A stretch of DNA of 64,000 nt from Ziziphus jujuba (lineage: Eukaryota; Streptophyta; Magnoliopsida; Rosales; Rhamnaceae). Below are positions 1-10,599 of the stretch, in pieces (within the stretch, counting starts at the first letter, position 1; each line of letters starts with the position of its first letter). The translations under genes and the position numbers were made by a program. The notes beneath the pieces are model-generated. The model was given only the letters and a program-made list of their open reading frames with translations. It was not told the DNA's origin and did no database searches. Where the stretch lies: the NCBI RefSeq assembly GCF_031755915.1, contig NC_083382.1:14583501-14647500 (forward strand). Direction: 5' to 3'.

Positions 1-742
1 TAATTATTCTTGCTACTTCAGTTGTTTATGTTCTGTGAGTGAAAAAAAAGAAAAAAAAAGAGGAAAAGCTGAATATAAAAAAAAAAAAAAGAAAAAAATA
101 TTTTGGTTTGTTGGAGTTTGATTTGTTTGCTGGAAATTTGTTGGAGCTGCTGGGTTTTTTTCATTATTTATTCAATATTTGAGTTGCTGGAAAATTATCT
201 TTGCTGGTGGATATTTGGATTTTGGGTGCTTAAATTATTTGGATTAAAATTAGTTAAAGGAATTGATACAAAATTTGAATTACAAAGAACAACAACCAAC
301 AACTTTTCTATATTTTTGTTCTCCATGATTCTTGTTCGTATTTGAATTTCTTTTTCTAGAATTTTATTCTTGAACTCATAATCTATTACCATCTGGTCCA
401 GTTCTTCAAAATTCCAAAGTTTTCTCATTAATTTGCTTTATTTTGTCTAGAAAAAACCGAAAATAGGTATTTTCATTCCGTCCGGTATTTGTTTATTTTT
501 GTTTACTGTTTTATTGATAAGTTTAATTAAAACATAATAGTGATCTAATTTCTGTTTTGTGGGTGTTTTAATTAGAACTTTGAGATAATTCATTGAGTGG
601 AAAAAGGTAAGAGTGTGTGAGCTTAAAAGAGGGTAAAAGCCGAAACTAGTGTGCAAACACGAGTGTCAAGTCCTTATTTGAGTGAAACATGTAAGGGAGT
701 GAAATTGGTAAGGTCCTATTTTTATTGCATTATTATACTAAC
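1..742 (+). other. Leader region of G1 upstream of gag
   Basis: AT-rich DNA with purine-rich runs near 40-100 and no recognisable coding sequence. The initiator-tRNA-Met primer site TGGTATCAGAGC is absent, so the window begins inside the untranslated leader between primer site and gag. The short open frames here are not supported by family similarity. Confidence 0.5.
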
Positions 743-2137
743 ATGGCAGAATCAAGAATGAGGAAAGGAGATCCACCCTTGAGGATCAATGAGGAGGAGT
801 CCGTAGCATTCCATGGCGATGCTCGAGCTACCGGAAATGGAGACCAAGTGGACATGAGAGCTGTTTTGGAGTCAATACAGCGGGTTAGTGCTCAAGTTGA
901 GCATGTGAATCAAAGAGTGGGAAGACTAGAAGCCTCACAAGGAATGCTGAATACAAGAAATAGGCAAGAATTCCATGGAGGGCGAGGCCAAGGACGAGGA
1001 GGTCGCGAGAGACCGAGAGAGGAATTTGATGAGGATCCATTCGGTGGAGATTTTGAGGAAGGTATGGACGAAACTTTTGCTGTCCAAGATAGAGCTGGCC
1101 ATGGAAGATATAGGAGGGAAGATACAGATGATGATTTGGGAAATATCAAGGTTAACATCCCACCTTTTATGGGTAAAAGTGATCCCACAGCTTAGTTGGA
1201 GTGGGAAGAAAAAATGGAGATGATTTTTTACTGCCACAACTATTCAGAAGGTAAGAAGGTGAAGTTGGCAGCAATGAAGTTTGGACATTATGCACTCCAA
1301 TGGTGGACCAATGAGAAAAATACCAGAAGGAGATTTGGTGATGATTTAATCTCAACATGGCGTCAAATGAAAGGAGCCATGAGGAAACGGTTTGTGCCAT
1401 CCCATTACCATAGGTTGCTGCATCAAAGGCTTCAATCTTTACCTCAAGGAACTAGGTCCGTGAAGGATTATTACAAAGAGATGGAGACGCTCATGATGAG
1501 GTTAAACATGAGGGAGGATAGGAAAGCAAAAATGGCAAGATTTCTTGGAGGGTTAAACCGTGACATTGCCAACCAGCTTGAATTATAACAATACTTGGAA
1601 TTAGAGGAGATGTTGCAAATGGCAATTAAGCTTGAGAACCAATTCAAGAGGAGGGGTGTTAGCACACGGTTTGGAGGAGTTTCTAGCAGTGGAAGGACAA
1701 GTTCAAGTGGCTGGAAAAACAATTCCACTTATGAAAGCAAGTTGAAGCCGAAACTTGGTGAAGAAGCTACCAACCGACCGAGAAGAAAATTTAAAACCGA
1801 ATCAGTACAAGCACAAAAGAATGAGGTAAAATTAGATCCTAAACCTTCTAGAACTCATGAAGTTGTGTGTTTTAAGTGCCAGGGAGGAGGACACATTGCT
1901 AGCCAATGCCTGAATAGAAGAATCATGGTGTTAAAGGGCAATGACGAGCTAGAATCGGAAAGTGAAGAAAGTGAGGATGAAGCCAAGCAAGAGGAGGAGG
2001 ACTTGGAGGATGAACCCGAAACCTTGCAAGCATCCAATGCTGAATTAAACTTGCTTTCTAGGAGAGTACTTGCTGCATACGAAGATGAGGATGAATTTCA
2101 AAGAGAGAACATCTTCCACACCCGATGTGAAATTTAA
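743..2137 (+). pseudogene. G1 gag polyprotein (broken)
   Basis: Encodes a Ty3/Gypsy Gag. The start ATG at 743 opens MAESRMRKGD. A retrotransposon-gag region follows (around LEWEEKMEMIFYCHNYSE), and then a CCHC zinc knuckle, CFKCQGGGHIASQC, near 1867-1908, which would bind the element RNA. The reading stays in one frame but is cut by TAG at 1193-1195 (the family normally has Tyr before LEWE) and TAA at 1586-1588 (Gln expected). A further TAA at 2135-2137 separates gag from protease. The C-terminal part is rich in Glu/Asp. The absence of frameshifts suggests a fairly young copy inactivated by point changes; this is inference. Confidence 0.85.
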
Positions 2138-2152
2138 GGTAAGATTTGTAGT

Positions 2153-3778
2153 ATGATTATTGATAGTGGAAGTTGTACCAATGTAATTAGTAACATTGTA
2201 GTTGATAAATTAGGCTTAATAACTATTAAACATCCAGAACCTTATAGATTACAATGGCTTAATGATAGTGGTGAAATAAAAGTGAATAAACAAGCCAAAG
2301 TAAAATTTAATATAGGTAGATATGAGGATATAGTTTTATGTGATATTGTACCCATGATTGCTAGACATATACTATTATGTAGACCATGGCAATTTGATAA
2401 AGATGCTACTCATTTTGGTCGAGAAAATAGTATTATTTTTAGGTTTAAAGGGAAGAGGGTGAAGCTGGAACCATTATCTCCTAAAGAGGTTTACAAAGAC
2501 CAATTACAAATGCAACAAAGGAGAGAAGCCGAAAAGCTCAAGGAAAAAGCAAGTATGGCACCAATGGCTTCACCATCCTTTCAAGAAGGTAAGAATGAGG
2601 TTGCTGATCAAGGTAAGGTTTCTAAGACTCATATTGAGCGGAAAGATCAAGGAAAAACTGAACGAGAGGGGAAAGAAAATGGCAAACCTGAGAGATTGGA
2701 GAAGGAAGGGAAATCCGAAGGTTTAAGCCAATCCAAGGGGGAAAAAGAAAAAGAAAGAAAAGAAAGATCAAGTAGCAACTTTTATTTGAGTTTAGGGGAT
2801 ATTAATAAGGTTATTGAGTGTAAGAAACCTTTGTTGGTCATGATTTATAAAGAAAATTATTTTAATGATCAAATTAACATTGAAGAACTTGAATTGCCAA
2901 GTTCAATGATTTCTCTTTTGAAGGAATTTGGAGATGTCTTCCCAAATGAAATTCCAAGTGGACTACCATCCAATCAAGAGGGAAAAGGTGAGCTTGCTGT
3001 CCAAGGTAAGTCTTTTAATACTCAGGTTGTGTGGAAAAATTTTAATAAAACCAAGAGTGAGAAATTTGGTGCAAAAGCCGAGAGTGAGGAAGGTGAGATG
3101 GCCGTGAGTGAGAAAGGAAAAGGAAAACAAGAAAGGAAAAATATAAATTTTTATCTTAGCTTTGGTGATGTTAATAAAGTAATTATGAATAAGAAATCAT
3201 TGCTGACCATGAATTTTAAAGATACTTATTTAAAGATGTCTTTATTGCATAGAACTTTATCTGCATTGTTGAGAGCTTTACTTAGTGGTAATTTGAAAAT
3301 TTGGGAAATATTGTTTGCTAACTTTAAAAAGTGTAATTTTTACCATAATGAGCATGTATTTCTAGATTTTGTTGTAATAGTGCTTGACCCAGGAGAATTG
3401 GTTTGGTTGCACTTACGAAAGGAAAGGTTTCCTAAACAAAGAAAGTCAAAGCTTATGCCGCCTATGGATGGACTTTTTCAAGTTTTGGAGCCGAATAACA
3501 AGAATGTCTACAAGCTTGATTTACCGGGTGAGTATAACATGAGTGCTGCATTTAATGTTGCTGATTTATCTCCTTTTGCTGGGGGTGATGACTTCGATTT
3601 GAGGACAAATCCTTTTCAAGAGGAGGGGAATGATGTGAACCCGCCTGAGCTCGCACCACCGACAACTCACTAGGGTACTGATCCGATACGGATGAAGACT
3701 GGACCTATCATTAGGGCTCAAGCTAAGAGGTTTAAGGACAATCTTGCTGCCCTTATCCAGAGAGTAATTCATTCTTAA
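2153..3778 (+). pseudogene. G1 protease plus rearranged pol fragments
   Basis: An open frame of about 506 codons runs to TAG at 3671-3673. After that stop the same frame carries the usual pol tail (GPIIRAQAKRFKDN) to TAA at 3776-3778. It begins with a retroviral-type aspartic protease (MIIDSGSCTNVIS, catalytic DSG). A long Lys/Glu-rich linker follows, then an RT N-terminal piece (EFGDVFPNEIPSGLPS near 2926-2973). A second copy of the FYLS-GD-NKVI segment appears near 3148. Next comes an integrase piece (RTLSALLRALLSGNLK near 3250), an RT piece (FANFKKCNFYHNEHVFLDFVV region near 3317), and finally the integrase C-terminal region (LVWLHLRKERFP to NVADLSPF). The pieces are out of their normal order, and the RT catalytic core (YxDD), RNase H and integrase DDE core are missing. 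Confidence 0.8.
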
Positions 3779-3837
3779 AAGGGCTTGTCCATACCTGAAG
3801 ATAAAAGACCTGTTTTAAGTATCCAAGTGGTGGAAGC

Positions 3838-4673
3838 TGATACATCGGACATTTTATATCGGACACCCTTGCCTCGGACATCGGAGCCTTGCCTCGGACA
3901 TCTGATCTCGAACTTCGGACATCGGATGTAACATAGCTCAGACAGACATCAGTTAGATCGGACAAACATCAGTTAGCTCGGCCAGACACAAGTTAGCTCG
4001 GATAGACATCAGTTAGCTCGGATAGGCCATAAGTTAGCTTGAACATCAGGCGGACATAAGTTAGCTCGGGCATCAGGCGGACATAAGTTAGCTCGGTTGA
4101 AGACATAATTTAGCCTAGATGTCAAAGTCAACTCGTTACCTAATTTGCGATTGACTTTATTTCTTTTTGGGTTTTTATTTAATTATTTTCTGGACAAATA
4201 ACTTTAGGAAGGTTTTTATTTTATTGTAAATTAATTAATTCATAATTTAATATAAAGGAATTAATTAATCAAACTTAGATTAGGAAAGGAAATATAGTTG
4301 CGGCCAACTAGGTTTCTTTATGTGTGTGGCCGGTTTTTCTTAGGGTTTTTAAGGTTTATTTTGTTTCTTTCAAAGCCTATTTAAAGGCTTATTTTTCAAT
4401 AAGAGTACAATTTTGATTTTATTAGAGAAATACTTGTGAGATTAATTATCGCTTTGTTATTTGAGAACACCTAAAACATCATTAGAGAATTGGTTGTTTT
4501 AGCTTGACTTATCAATAGGTTTTCCATCCCCTATTGTGGCATCTACATTATACCAAGGTTTCTAACCACAGGTTGGTTAGGGGTTGAGGTCCATTCCATT
4601 AGAACTTGAACTTAATTGAGATCCGGGCTAATATAATACGGGTTTAGGAGCAGGTCGTCCTAGGTTCTTATCA
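3838..4673 (+). repeat. 3' LTR of G1
   Basis: The LTR is 836 bp, begins TGATA and ends TATCA, a perfect 5-bp inverted terminal pair with the canonical TG/CA ends. It starts 59 bases after the pol-tail stop. A TATA-like TATTTAAAGG lies near 4377, followed by an AATAAG poly(A)-like signal. The upstream purine tract (GTGGTGGAAG) is weak. The partner 5' LTR is outside the window, so the left boundary rests on the terminal motif and on the distance from pol. Confidence 0.75.
3935..4115. repeat. Short tandem repeats inside G1 LTR
   Basis: About eight degenerate units of 20-30 bp share the core GACATCAGTTAGCTCGG or GACATAAGTTAGCTCGG. They lie in the U3-like part of the LTR, upstream of the TATA-like motif. 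Such sub-repeats in U3 often act as transcriptional enhancers in LTR elements; that role here is inference. Confidence 0.75.
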
Positions 4674-5935
4674 GGATGAATGCAATGTCCTATTGCAGGC
4701 AAATTCTCTGTGTGGCAAACAATCTTACCAATTTTTCAAATTCCTTTGAATCAAAGCTCTCAACAAAGTTCCTAAAGTTCTATTGACCACCATTTTGTCC
4801 ATCCATTTGTGGATGACAAGTGGATGAAAACAACAACTTTGTTCTAAATTTTTCCTAAAGTGTTTTCCAAAAATGACTTAAAAACTTAACATCCCTATCC
4901 GAAACAATGGTTTTGGGAATGCCATGTAGTCTAACTATCTCGCTAAAGAACAAATCAGCAACATGTGTAGCATCATTTGTTTTGATACATGGAATGAAAT
5001 GAGCCATTTTTGAAAATCTATCTACTACCACAAAGATAAAATCCTTTCCTTTGCTAGACCGTGGCAAACCTAAAACAAAATCCATTAAAATGTCTATCAA
5101 AGGGGCATTTGGAATAGGTAATGGAGTGTACAAACCATGTGGTTGTACTTTGGATTTGGCCTTTTTGCAAGTAATGCATCGTTGGCAAACCCTCTCCACA
5201 TCCTTTCTCATGTGTGGCCAAAAGAAGTGCTCACCTAAGATGTTTAATGTTTTAACAACACCAAAATGCCCCATAAGGCCACCTTCATGTGACTCTCTAA
5301 CTAGTAATTCCCTAAGTGAACATTGTGGCACACAAAGTTTGTTTTTCCTAAACATATATCCATCATTTCTATAAAACTTATCAAAAGCAATCTCTTCACA
5401 TGCAGCAAACACATTTCCAAAATCAGGGTCTTTTGCATGCAATTCTTTAATTTGTTCAAATCCTAACATCTTAGCATTCAAGGTTGAGATTAGAGTGTAC
5501 ATCCTTGACAATGCATCTGCCACTATGTTCTCCTTTCTTTGCTTGTACTTGATGATATATGGGAACGATTTTATGAACTCCACCCACTTGGTATGTCTTC
5601 TTTGTAACTTGCTTTGCCTTTTGATATCCCTTAAGGAATCATGATCCGTACGGATGACGAACTCCTTGGGCCCAAGATAATGGTGCCAAGTCTCCAAAGT
5701 TCGGTACAAAGCATATAATTCCTTGTCGTACACTGGGTAATTCAAAGCAGCTACTCCAAGTTTTTCACTAAAGTAAGCTATGGGCCTCTCATCCTGTATC
5801 AAAACACCTCCTATGCCAAGATCACAAGCATCACATTCGATTACAAAAGTTTTAGCAAAATTAGGTAAAGCAAGAACAGGTGCATTTGTTAGCTTATTTT
5901 TAAAAGTATTAAAATCTCTCTGTTGTTCTTCTCCC
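4674..5935 (-). pseudogene. G2 RNase H and integrase
   Basis: The open frame 5802-4855 starts in RNase H ([31 protein letters not shown]) and ends that domain with ADALSRM. Integrase follows, with an HHCC zinc-binding region ([10 protein letters not shown], then [11 protein letters not shown]) and the core Asp residues in MDFVLGLP and IVSDRDVKF. Beyond 4855 the family sequence continues in a shifted frame (CHPQTDGQTEVVN-like; then an EFACNRTLHSS-like stretch) up to the G1 insertion at 4674. The normal product would process and integrate element cDNA. This copy is frameshifted near 4855 and physically split. Confidence 0.88.
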
Positions 5936-5937
5936 CA

Positions 5938-6900
5938 TTAGAAAATTACATTTTTCTTAATAAGCTCATTCAAATGTGCAACAATGGTGCTAAAGTCCTT
6001 AACAAACCTCCTATAAAAGCTAGCTAACCCATGAAAGCTCCTAACCTCACTTGCACTTTTAGGTGTTGGCCACTCTTTAATGGATTGGACCTTTGACTCA
6101 TCAACTTTCACACCATTAGAACTAACAACAAAACCTAGTAAAATAACTTCATTCATGCAAAAACAACATTTCTTTAAATTGGCATACAATCTTTCACTTC
6201 TAAGAACATCTAGCACATTCCCAATATGCTCTATATGCTCTTCCAAACTCTTACTATATATGAGAATGTCATCAAAATACACAACTACAAACTTTCCTAT
6301 AAATGCATGCAGGACATGATTCATTAATCTCATGAATGTACTAAGTGCGTTTGTCAAGCCAAATGGCTTGACCAACCACTCATATAAACCTTGCTTGGTT
6401 TTGAAAGCTGTTTTCCCTCATCCCCCTCCCTCATTCTAATTTGGTGGTAACCACTCCTAAGGTCTATTTTGGAGAAAATTTGGGAACCATGCAGCTCATC
6501 AAGCATGTCATCTAATTTAGGGATAGGATAATGATATTTTACCATAATTTTGTTGATGGCTCTGCAATCCACGTACATTCTCCAAGTTCCATCTTTCTTG
6601 GGCACTAAAGGCACTGGTACAGCACATGGGCTTATACTCTCTCGAATATACCTTTTTGCCAAAAGTTCTTCAACTTGTTTTTGCAGCTCCTTTGCTTCTT
6701 CCGGATTGGTTATAAAGCTGGATGATTTGGTATTGTAACTCCTGGTATGAAATCTATTTAGTGCTCAATCCCTTTTAGTGGTGGTAATCCACTTGGAACA
6801 TCCTCGGGAAATATATCTTCATATTCATGCAAAAGAGATACCATTGCACTAGGTAAGATATTATTAGTATCAAGGTTCTCATCGTTTTACAACATAAGAA
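5938..6900 (-). pseudogene. G2 reverse transcriptase
   Basis: Two overlapping frames make up the RT. At 6662-6354 are the fingers/palm motifs [20 protein letters not shown] and [14 protein letters not shown]; at 6375-5938 are [15 protein letters not shown] and the intact catalytic motif YFDDIL. The frame changes between them near 6400, a frameshift in a normally continuous ORF. The thumb/connection region ends near [22 protein letters not shown] at the end (5938) separates it from RNase H. N-terminal RT sequence to about 6900 is recognisable but in broken frames. Confidence 0.87.
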
Positions 6901-7635
6901 AAATGGATTTTTGAGTTATAAATGCACTCTTCAAGTCACTCATTTTTGCATAAAAACTCTTTTGTTTTCTCTCTTTTTCACTACTCTCTTTTTCTTGGTA
7001 GTCATTCCTTTTTCTCTCAATTTCTTTCCCTTTTTCTTCCTCACTTTCTTTTCTTTTGCATCTTCACTCTTTTCACTCTTTTTCTCGCCCTTTTCTTTTT
7101 CTTCATTTTTCTCACTTTTCCCTCTTTTATCTTTCATTTGTACTTCCAAGATTTGATGTGGAGTCACGGGAGCAAGAGTTGTTTTTCTTCCATCCTTGTT
7201 GAAGGTGTATTTGTTGGTGAATCCATCATGGATAACCTTCCTATCGTACTGCTAAGGCCTTCCTAAACGAATGTGACCAGCTTGTATTAGAACCACATCA
7301 CACTCCACTTCATCTTGCTATCTTCCAATGGTGAATAAGACTTTAACTTGCTTAGTAACTTTGATTTTCCCATAATCATTCAACCATTGCAGCTTGTATG
7401 GGCGAGGATGCTTGGTTGTCCTTAGCTTTAACTTCTTCACCAATTCTTCACTTGCCACAGTTGTACAGCTCCCTCCATCGATTATCATATTGTAAACCCT
7501 TCCTTGGACTTGACATCTTGTATGGAAAATGTTCTCTCTTTGGTCCTTTTCTTCTTCCTTGGCTTCTGCATTTAGAGCTCTCCTCACCACCAAGGATTTT
7601 CCTTCTCCTGCATATTCACATTCACATTCTTCCAA
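6901..7635 (-). pseudogene. G2 aspartic protease and charged linker
   Basis: The protease motif MIIDGGSCTTVASEEL (catalytic Asp with Gly-Gly where G1 has Ser-Gly) lies in the frame that runs from 7635 to the stop at 7315-7317. After that stop the frame continues with GRPWQYDRK and a very Lys/Glu-rich linker (7167-6940) leading toward RT. The domain matches the protease of G1 closely, so G1 and G2 are probably related. The change from gag to this frame occurs near 7640. Confidence 0.8.
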
Positions 7636-7639
7636 CTCT

Positions 7640-8822
7640 GATTCTTCATCTTCACTTCTTCATTTTCGCTTTCAGACTCTATTCCTCCATTCCTCATCAC
7701 CATGGTTTTGCAATTAGGACATTGAGAGGCAATATGTCCTTTTCCTAAGCATTTGAAACATTAGATGTCCTTATGACTTTTTGGTTCTTCTTCTTTAGCT
7801 TTCCCTTTGTTCCTTTCCTTAGAAACTTCTCCTTTTGAGTTGTTGAATTTACTGCTATATAGTTTGTCATTCTTCTACCAATTTGAATTCCCACCTTTCC
7901 AAGTATTTCCTCCCTTTCCAAAGGTGCTAATGGAGTTGTTTTTGAAAGAAGAATTCCTTTTCTTGAGTTGTTTCTCCACCTTGTTTGCCAAGTTAATCAC
8001 ATCCTCCAATTCCACATATGGTTGTAGCTCCACCACATTTGCTATATTCTTATTAAGCCCTTCAATAAACCTAGAAATTGTAGCTTCTCGGTCCTCCATA
8101 ACATTAGCTCTAATCATAGCAACCTCCATTTCCTTTGAGTATTCTTCCACATTCATATTACCTTGAGTTAAACCTTGAAGTTTTCGGTATAACTCTCGAT
8201 AATAATAGTTTGGAATGAATCTTTTCCTCATCACAGCTTTGAGTTCTCCCCATGTTCTTATGGGCCTCTCACCATTCCTTCTTCAGCTCATGACAAGTTG
8301 ATCCCACCATATGATTGCATAGTCACTAAACTTAATCACAGCAAGCTTTACCTTCTTCTCCTCGGAGTAGTTGTGGTAATCAAAGATTAGATCTATCTTC
8401 TTTTCCCAATTGAGGTACTCATCCAGATCATTCCTTCCTTGGAATGATGGTATGCTCATTTTGATACTGTTCAAATTACCATCCTCTTTATCTCGACCTT
8501 TATGATTCCTCCTTGGTAAATTCCCTCTCCTTACTCCTCTCCTTGTATCCATTCTAGGATCCTCAAACTTAAACTCTTCCTCATATTCATCCTCACTAAT
8601 TTCTTCAATATCTTCTTCTCTAGGCATTAGAGCTCTTCTATTGTTTCTCCTTCCTTCATTAGTAACCTGTGGTGTTTCCTCTCGTGGTCTAGGAAAATTC
8701 CTTTGAGTATTCATTTCTTCTTCCATCAAAGTCATACGCCTCATTGGTTCTTCAAACTTCCTTTCCATATTGCTGTTGGCATTGATTTCTTCATATTTTG
8801 CTCTAAGCTCATCGGATGACAT
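7640..8822 (-). pseudogene. G2 gag polyprotein (broken)
   Basis: ATG at 8822 opens MSSDELRAKYEE. The gag core (DEYLNWEKKIDLIFDYHNYSE) sits near 8440-8360 and a CCHC knuckle (CFKCLGKGHIASQC) near 7757-7710. The whole region stays in a single frame with three in-frame stops: TGA at 8281-8283, TAG at 7872-7874, and TAA just before the knuckle near 7760. A better upstream start was not chosen because codons before 8822 show no family similarity. Confidence 0.82.
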
Positions 8823-9769
8823 GGAGAAAGAAATGCCCTCATTACACTCCCTCACGTGTCTTCTCTCACTCTCATGTTTCACACACACACACGCAATAAA
8901 GAAAGAAAATATGCACTAGGTGATTCACCAAGTTCTATTGGACTCAACAAGTACCACTGTCAAGCACAATATACTTATTTGAACAAGGGTGAAACAAGAA
9001 ATGCAGCACTTTTATGAGATGATGAACAAAATAACAAAGAATGAAAGGAACAAGATTCTAAGAAAGACAGGAAGAGAAAATGACAATGGAAATAGTGAGC
9101 AACAAAAGGTAAAATAACAATCAATGAATTAAGATCAAATGAACAGAGGATATTGGGAAGATTTGTAGCAACTGATATAGATAATCCTTTTGTACTAATG
9201 GCCTTTTAAACAAATCAAACAACCAGATCAATCAAAAGGAATGATTTTGAAGGGTTGGATCTACTTTCAAGTGCCAAAAAGGATATGCTTTTTTGTTTTT
9301 TTAATCTGAATATTTATATATATATATATATGTATCAGATTTTTCGCAACTTTTTTTTTTCAAATTTTTTTTTTTTGAAGTATGCTTTTTTTTTTTGTTT
9401 TTTTTGTTTTTCTTAAACAACCTTTGCTAAGATGATATGGCTATATATATATATATATCAAACCTTCCAAACAATAGCAAGTGGTAGAAATAATTCAAAG
9501 ATTCTAACGAAACTCAATGAAAAAGATTGTGGATTTTCTAGGGTATGCCAAGCAAAAGAAACACAACAAAAATGGACAACAAAAAGGAAAATGGAGGGAA
9601 ACACAAAATAGGAATAGAAGAAAAAAATGAACAGCAAATGACAAGGAAAGAAGAAACAAGGAACAAAAGAAAAACACCAGAAAACAAAACAATGCAAGCT
9701 AGCGTTTCAATATGTTATAATCAGGAAATAAATAAAACAAAGAGAATTCTCACATACCTTGTAACCGAT

Positions 9770-9781
9770 GCTCTGATACCA
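9770..9781 (-). promoter_or_regulatory. Primer-binding site of G2 (initiator tRNA-Met)
   Basis: On the minus strand this reads TGGTATCAGAGC, the standard plant LTR-retrotransposon primer site complementary to the 3' end of initiator tRNA-Met. It lies three bases inside the LTR end (CATATCA), as expected for priming minus-strand cDNA synthesis. Confidence 0.93.
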
Positions 9782-9784
9782 AAA

Positions 9785-10323
9785 TGATATGCTCAGGGAT
9801 TCGTGTGTGGTAGTGAGATGATGATTTTGAGTCAATGAAATGAAAGTGAATAATCAGATGGTGATTGGATATGGAGATAGGATGAAGAACAATTGCAAGG
9901 AACTTAAAAACAGAAGGAAAAAAAGAAAAAAAAAATTAAAATAAAATAAAATATATCCAACCAAGACCCACTACCTATTTAGAGGTAGGAACCTATGGTA
10001 TTGACTTATAACCCTTTATCTATGGAAGATAAGAACCATAAGTATAAAGACATTCCCAAGTGAGTAACCTGGAGGTCCAAGAATAATGGTGAAAAACCAA
10101 TTCTCAATGAGAGAAAATTTCATTCAAAAAAAACCAATCTCTTTACAAATGGAAAAATAAAATCCTTAAATAGAGTCTAAGACTCTTTAGAAACCCTAGA
10201 AAAAGCATTAAAGATTATTTTGACTTATTTTGAACCGGCTAGAATTACCTTATATAGTTATAACACGTCCAAAATTACCATTTTGCAATTTCCTCAATCC
10301 CATTTTATAATTCTCTAAGCCCA
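9785..10323 (-). repeat. LTR shared by G2 and a neighbouring pol fragment
   Basis: About 539 bp. On the minus strand it starts TGGGCTTAGAG just after a purine tract (AAAGGGGGA) and ends GAGCATATCA next to the primer site. It therefore has a 3'-LTR context on one side (pol tail plus polypurine tract at 10327-10578) and a 5'-LTR context on the other (primer site plus gag). The exact right boundary is inferred from the purine tract. Confidence 0.75.
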
Positions 10324-10335
10324 AAACGTCCCCCT

Positions 10336-10578
10336 TTAATTTTGGCTTACTTTCCAAACCAAAAACACTTGATCTTGGGCTGTCAAATAGTTGTTCTCAA
10401 ACTTGGAATTCTCAAAAGTGGGTTTGGTAATGTCCTCCTCTTTAAACACATCAAGATCCTTCATGAATGCAAATAAGGCCTCCTTGAATCTTTTGGCTCT
10501 ACTTCGAGTAATTGGGCCTTGAGGAAGCTTAAAGGGCTCGTTGGAAGTGTGATGTGCATCACCTTTGAGTGATGTCAC
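10336..10578 (-). pseudogene. Pol C-terminal tail of a third Gypsy element
   Basis: An 80-codon frame contains GPITRSRAKRFKEALFAF, the conserved tail that ends pol in this Gypsy group; G1 carries its counterpart near 3697. It is followed on the minus strand by a polypurine tract and the LTR 10323-9785. The rest of this upstream element is missing: at about 10579 the sequence changes to an ATTT repeat and then to Helitron sequence. Confidence 0.75.
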
Positions 10579-10599
10579 ATATGGTATGATTATTTATTT

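Larger units (their letters stand above)
1..4673 (+). mobile_element. Mosaic Ty3/Gypsy LTR retrotransposon G1 (5' end outside window)
   Basis: The order on the + strand is leader (1-742), gag with a CCHC knuckle, an aspartic protease, short rearranged pieces of RT and integrase, a pol tail (GPIIRAQAKRF) and a 3' LTR (3838-4673). The 5' LTR and primer site are not in the window. No complete RT, RNase H or integrase core is present, so this copy could move only with enzymes supplied in trans. Sequence right of 4673 continues directly into the antisense integrase of G2, which indicates that G1 inserted into G2. The 5 bp after the LTR are GGATG; the matching left duplicate would lie before base 1. 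Family assignment rests on the DSG protease, the knuckle and the integrase C-terminal tail. Confidence 0.85.
4674..10323 (-). mobile_element. Ty3/Gypsy LTR retrotransposon G2 (3' part displaced by G1)
   Basis: Read on the minus strand from right to left: LTR 10323-9785, tRNA-Met primer site 9781-9770, leader 9769-8823, gag, protease, RT, RNase H and integrase. The integrase stops at 4674 where G1 is inserted; its end and the 3' LTR of G2 would lie left of base 1. All enzymatic domains of a Gypsy pol are recognisable in the normal order PR-RT-RH-IN, but stops and frameshifts interrupt them. The leader (8823-9769) is AT-rich with poly(T) and (TA)n tracts and no gene. Confidence 0.88.

Noticed and set aside
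6911..7266. Plus-strand frames rich in Phe and Ser
   Set aside because: They are the antisense of the Lys/Glu-rich linker of the G2 pol polyprotein.
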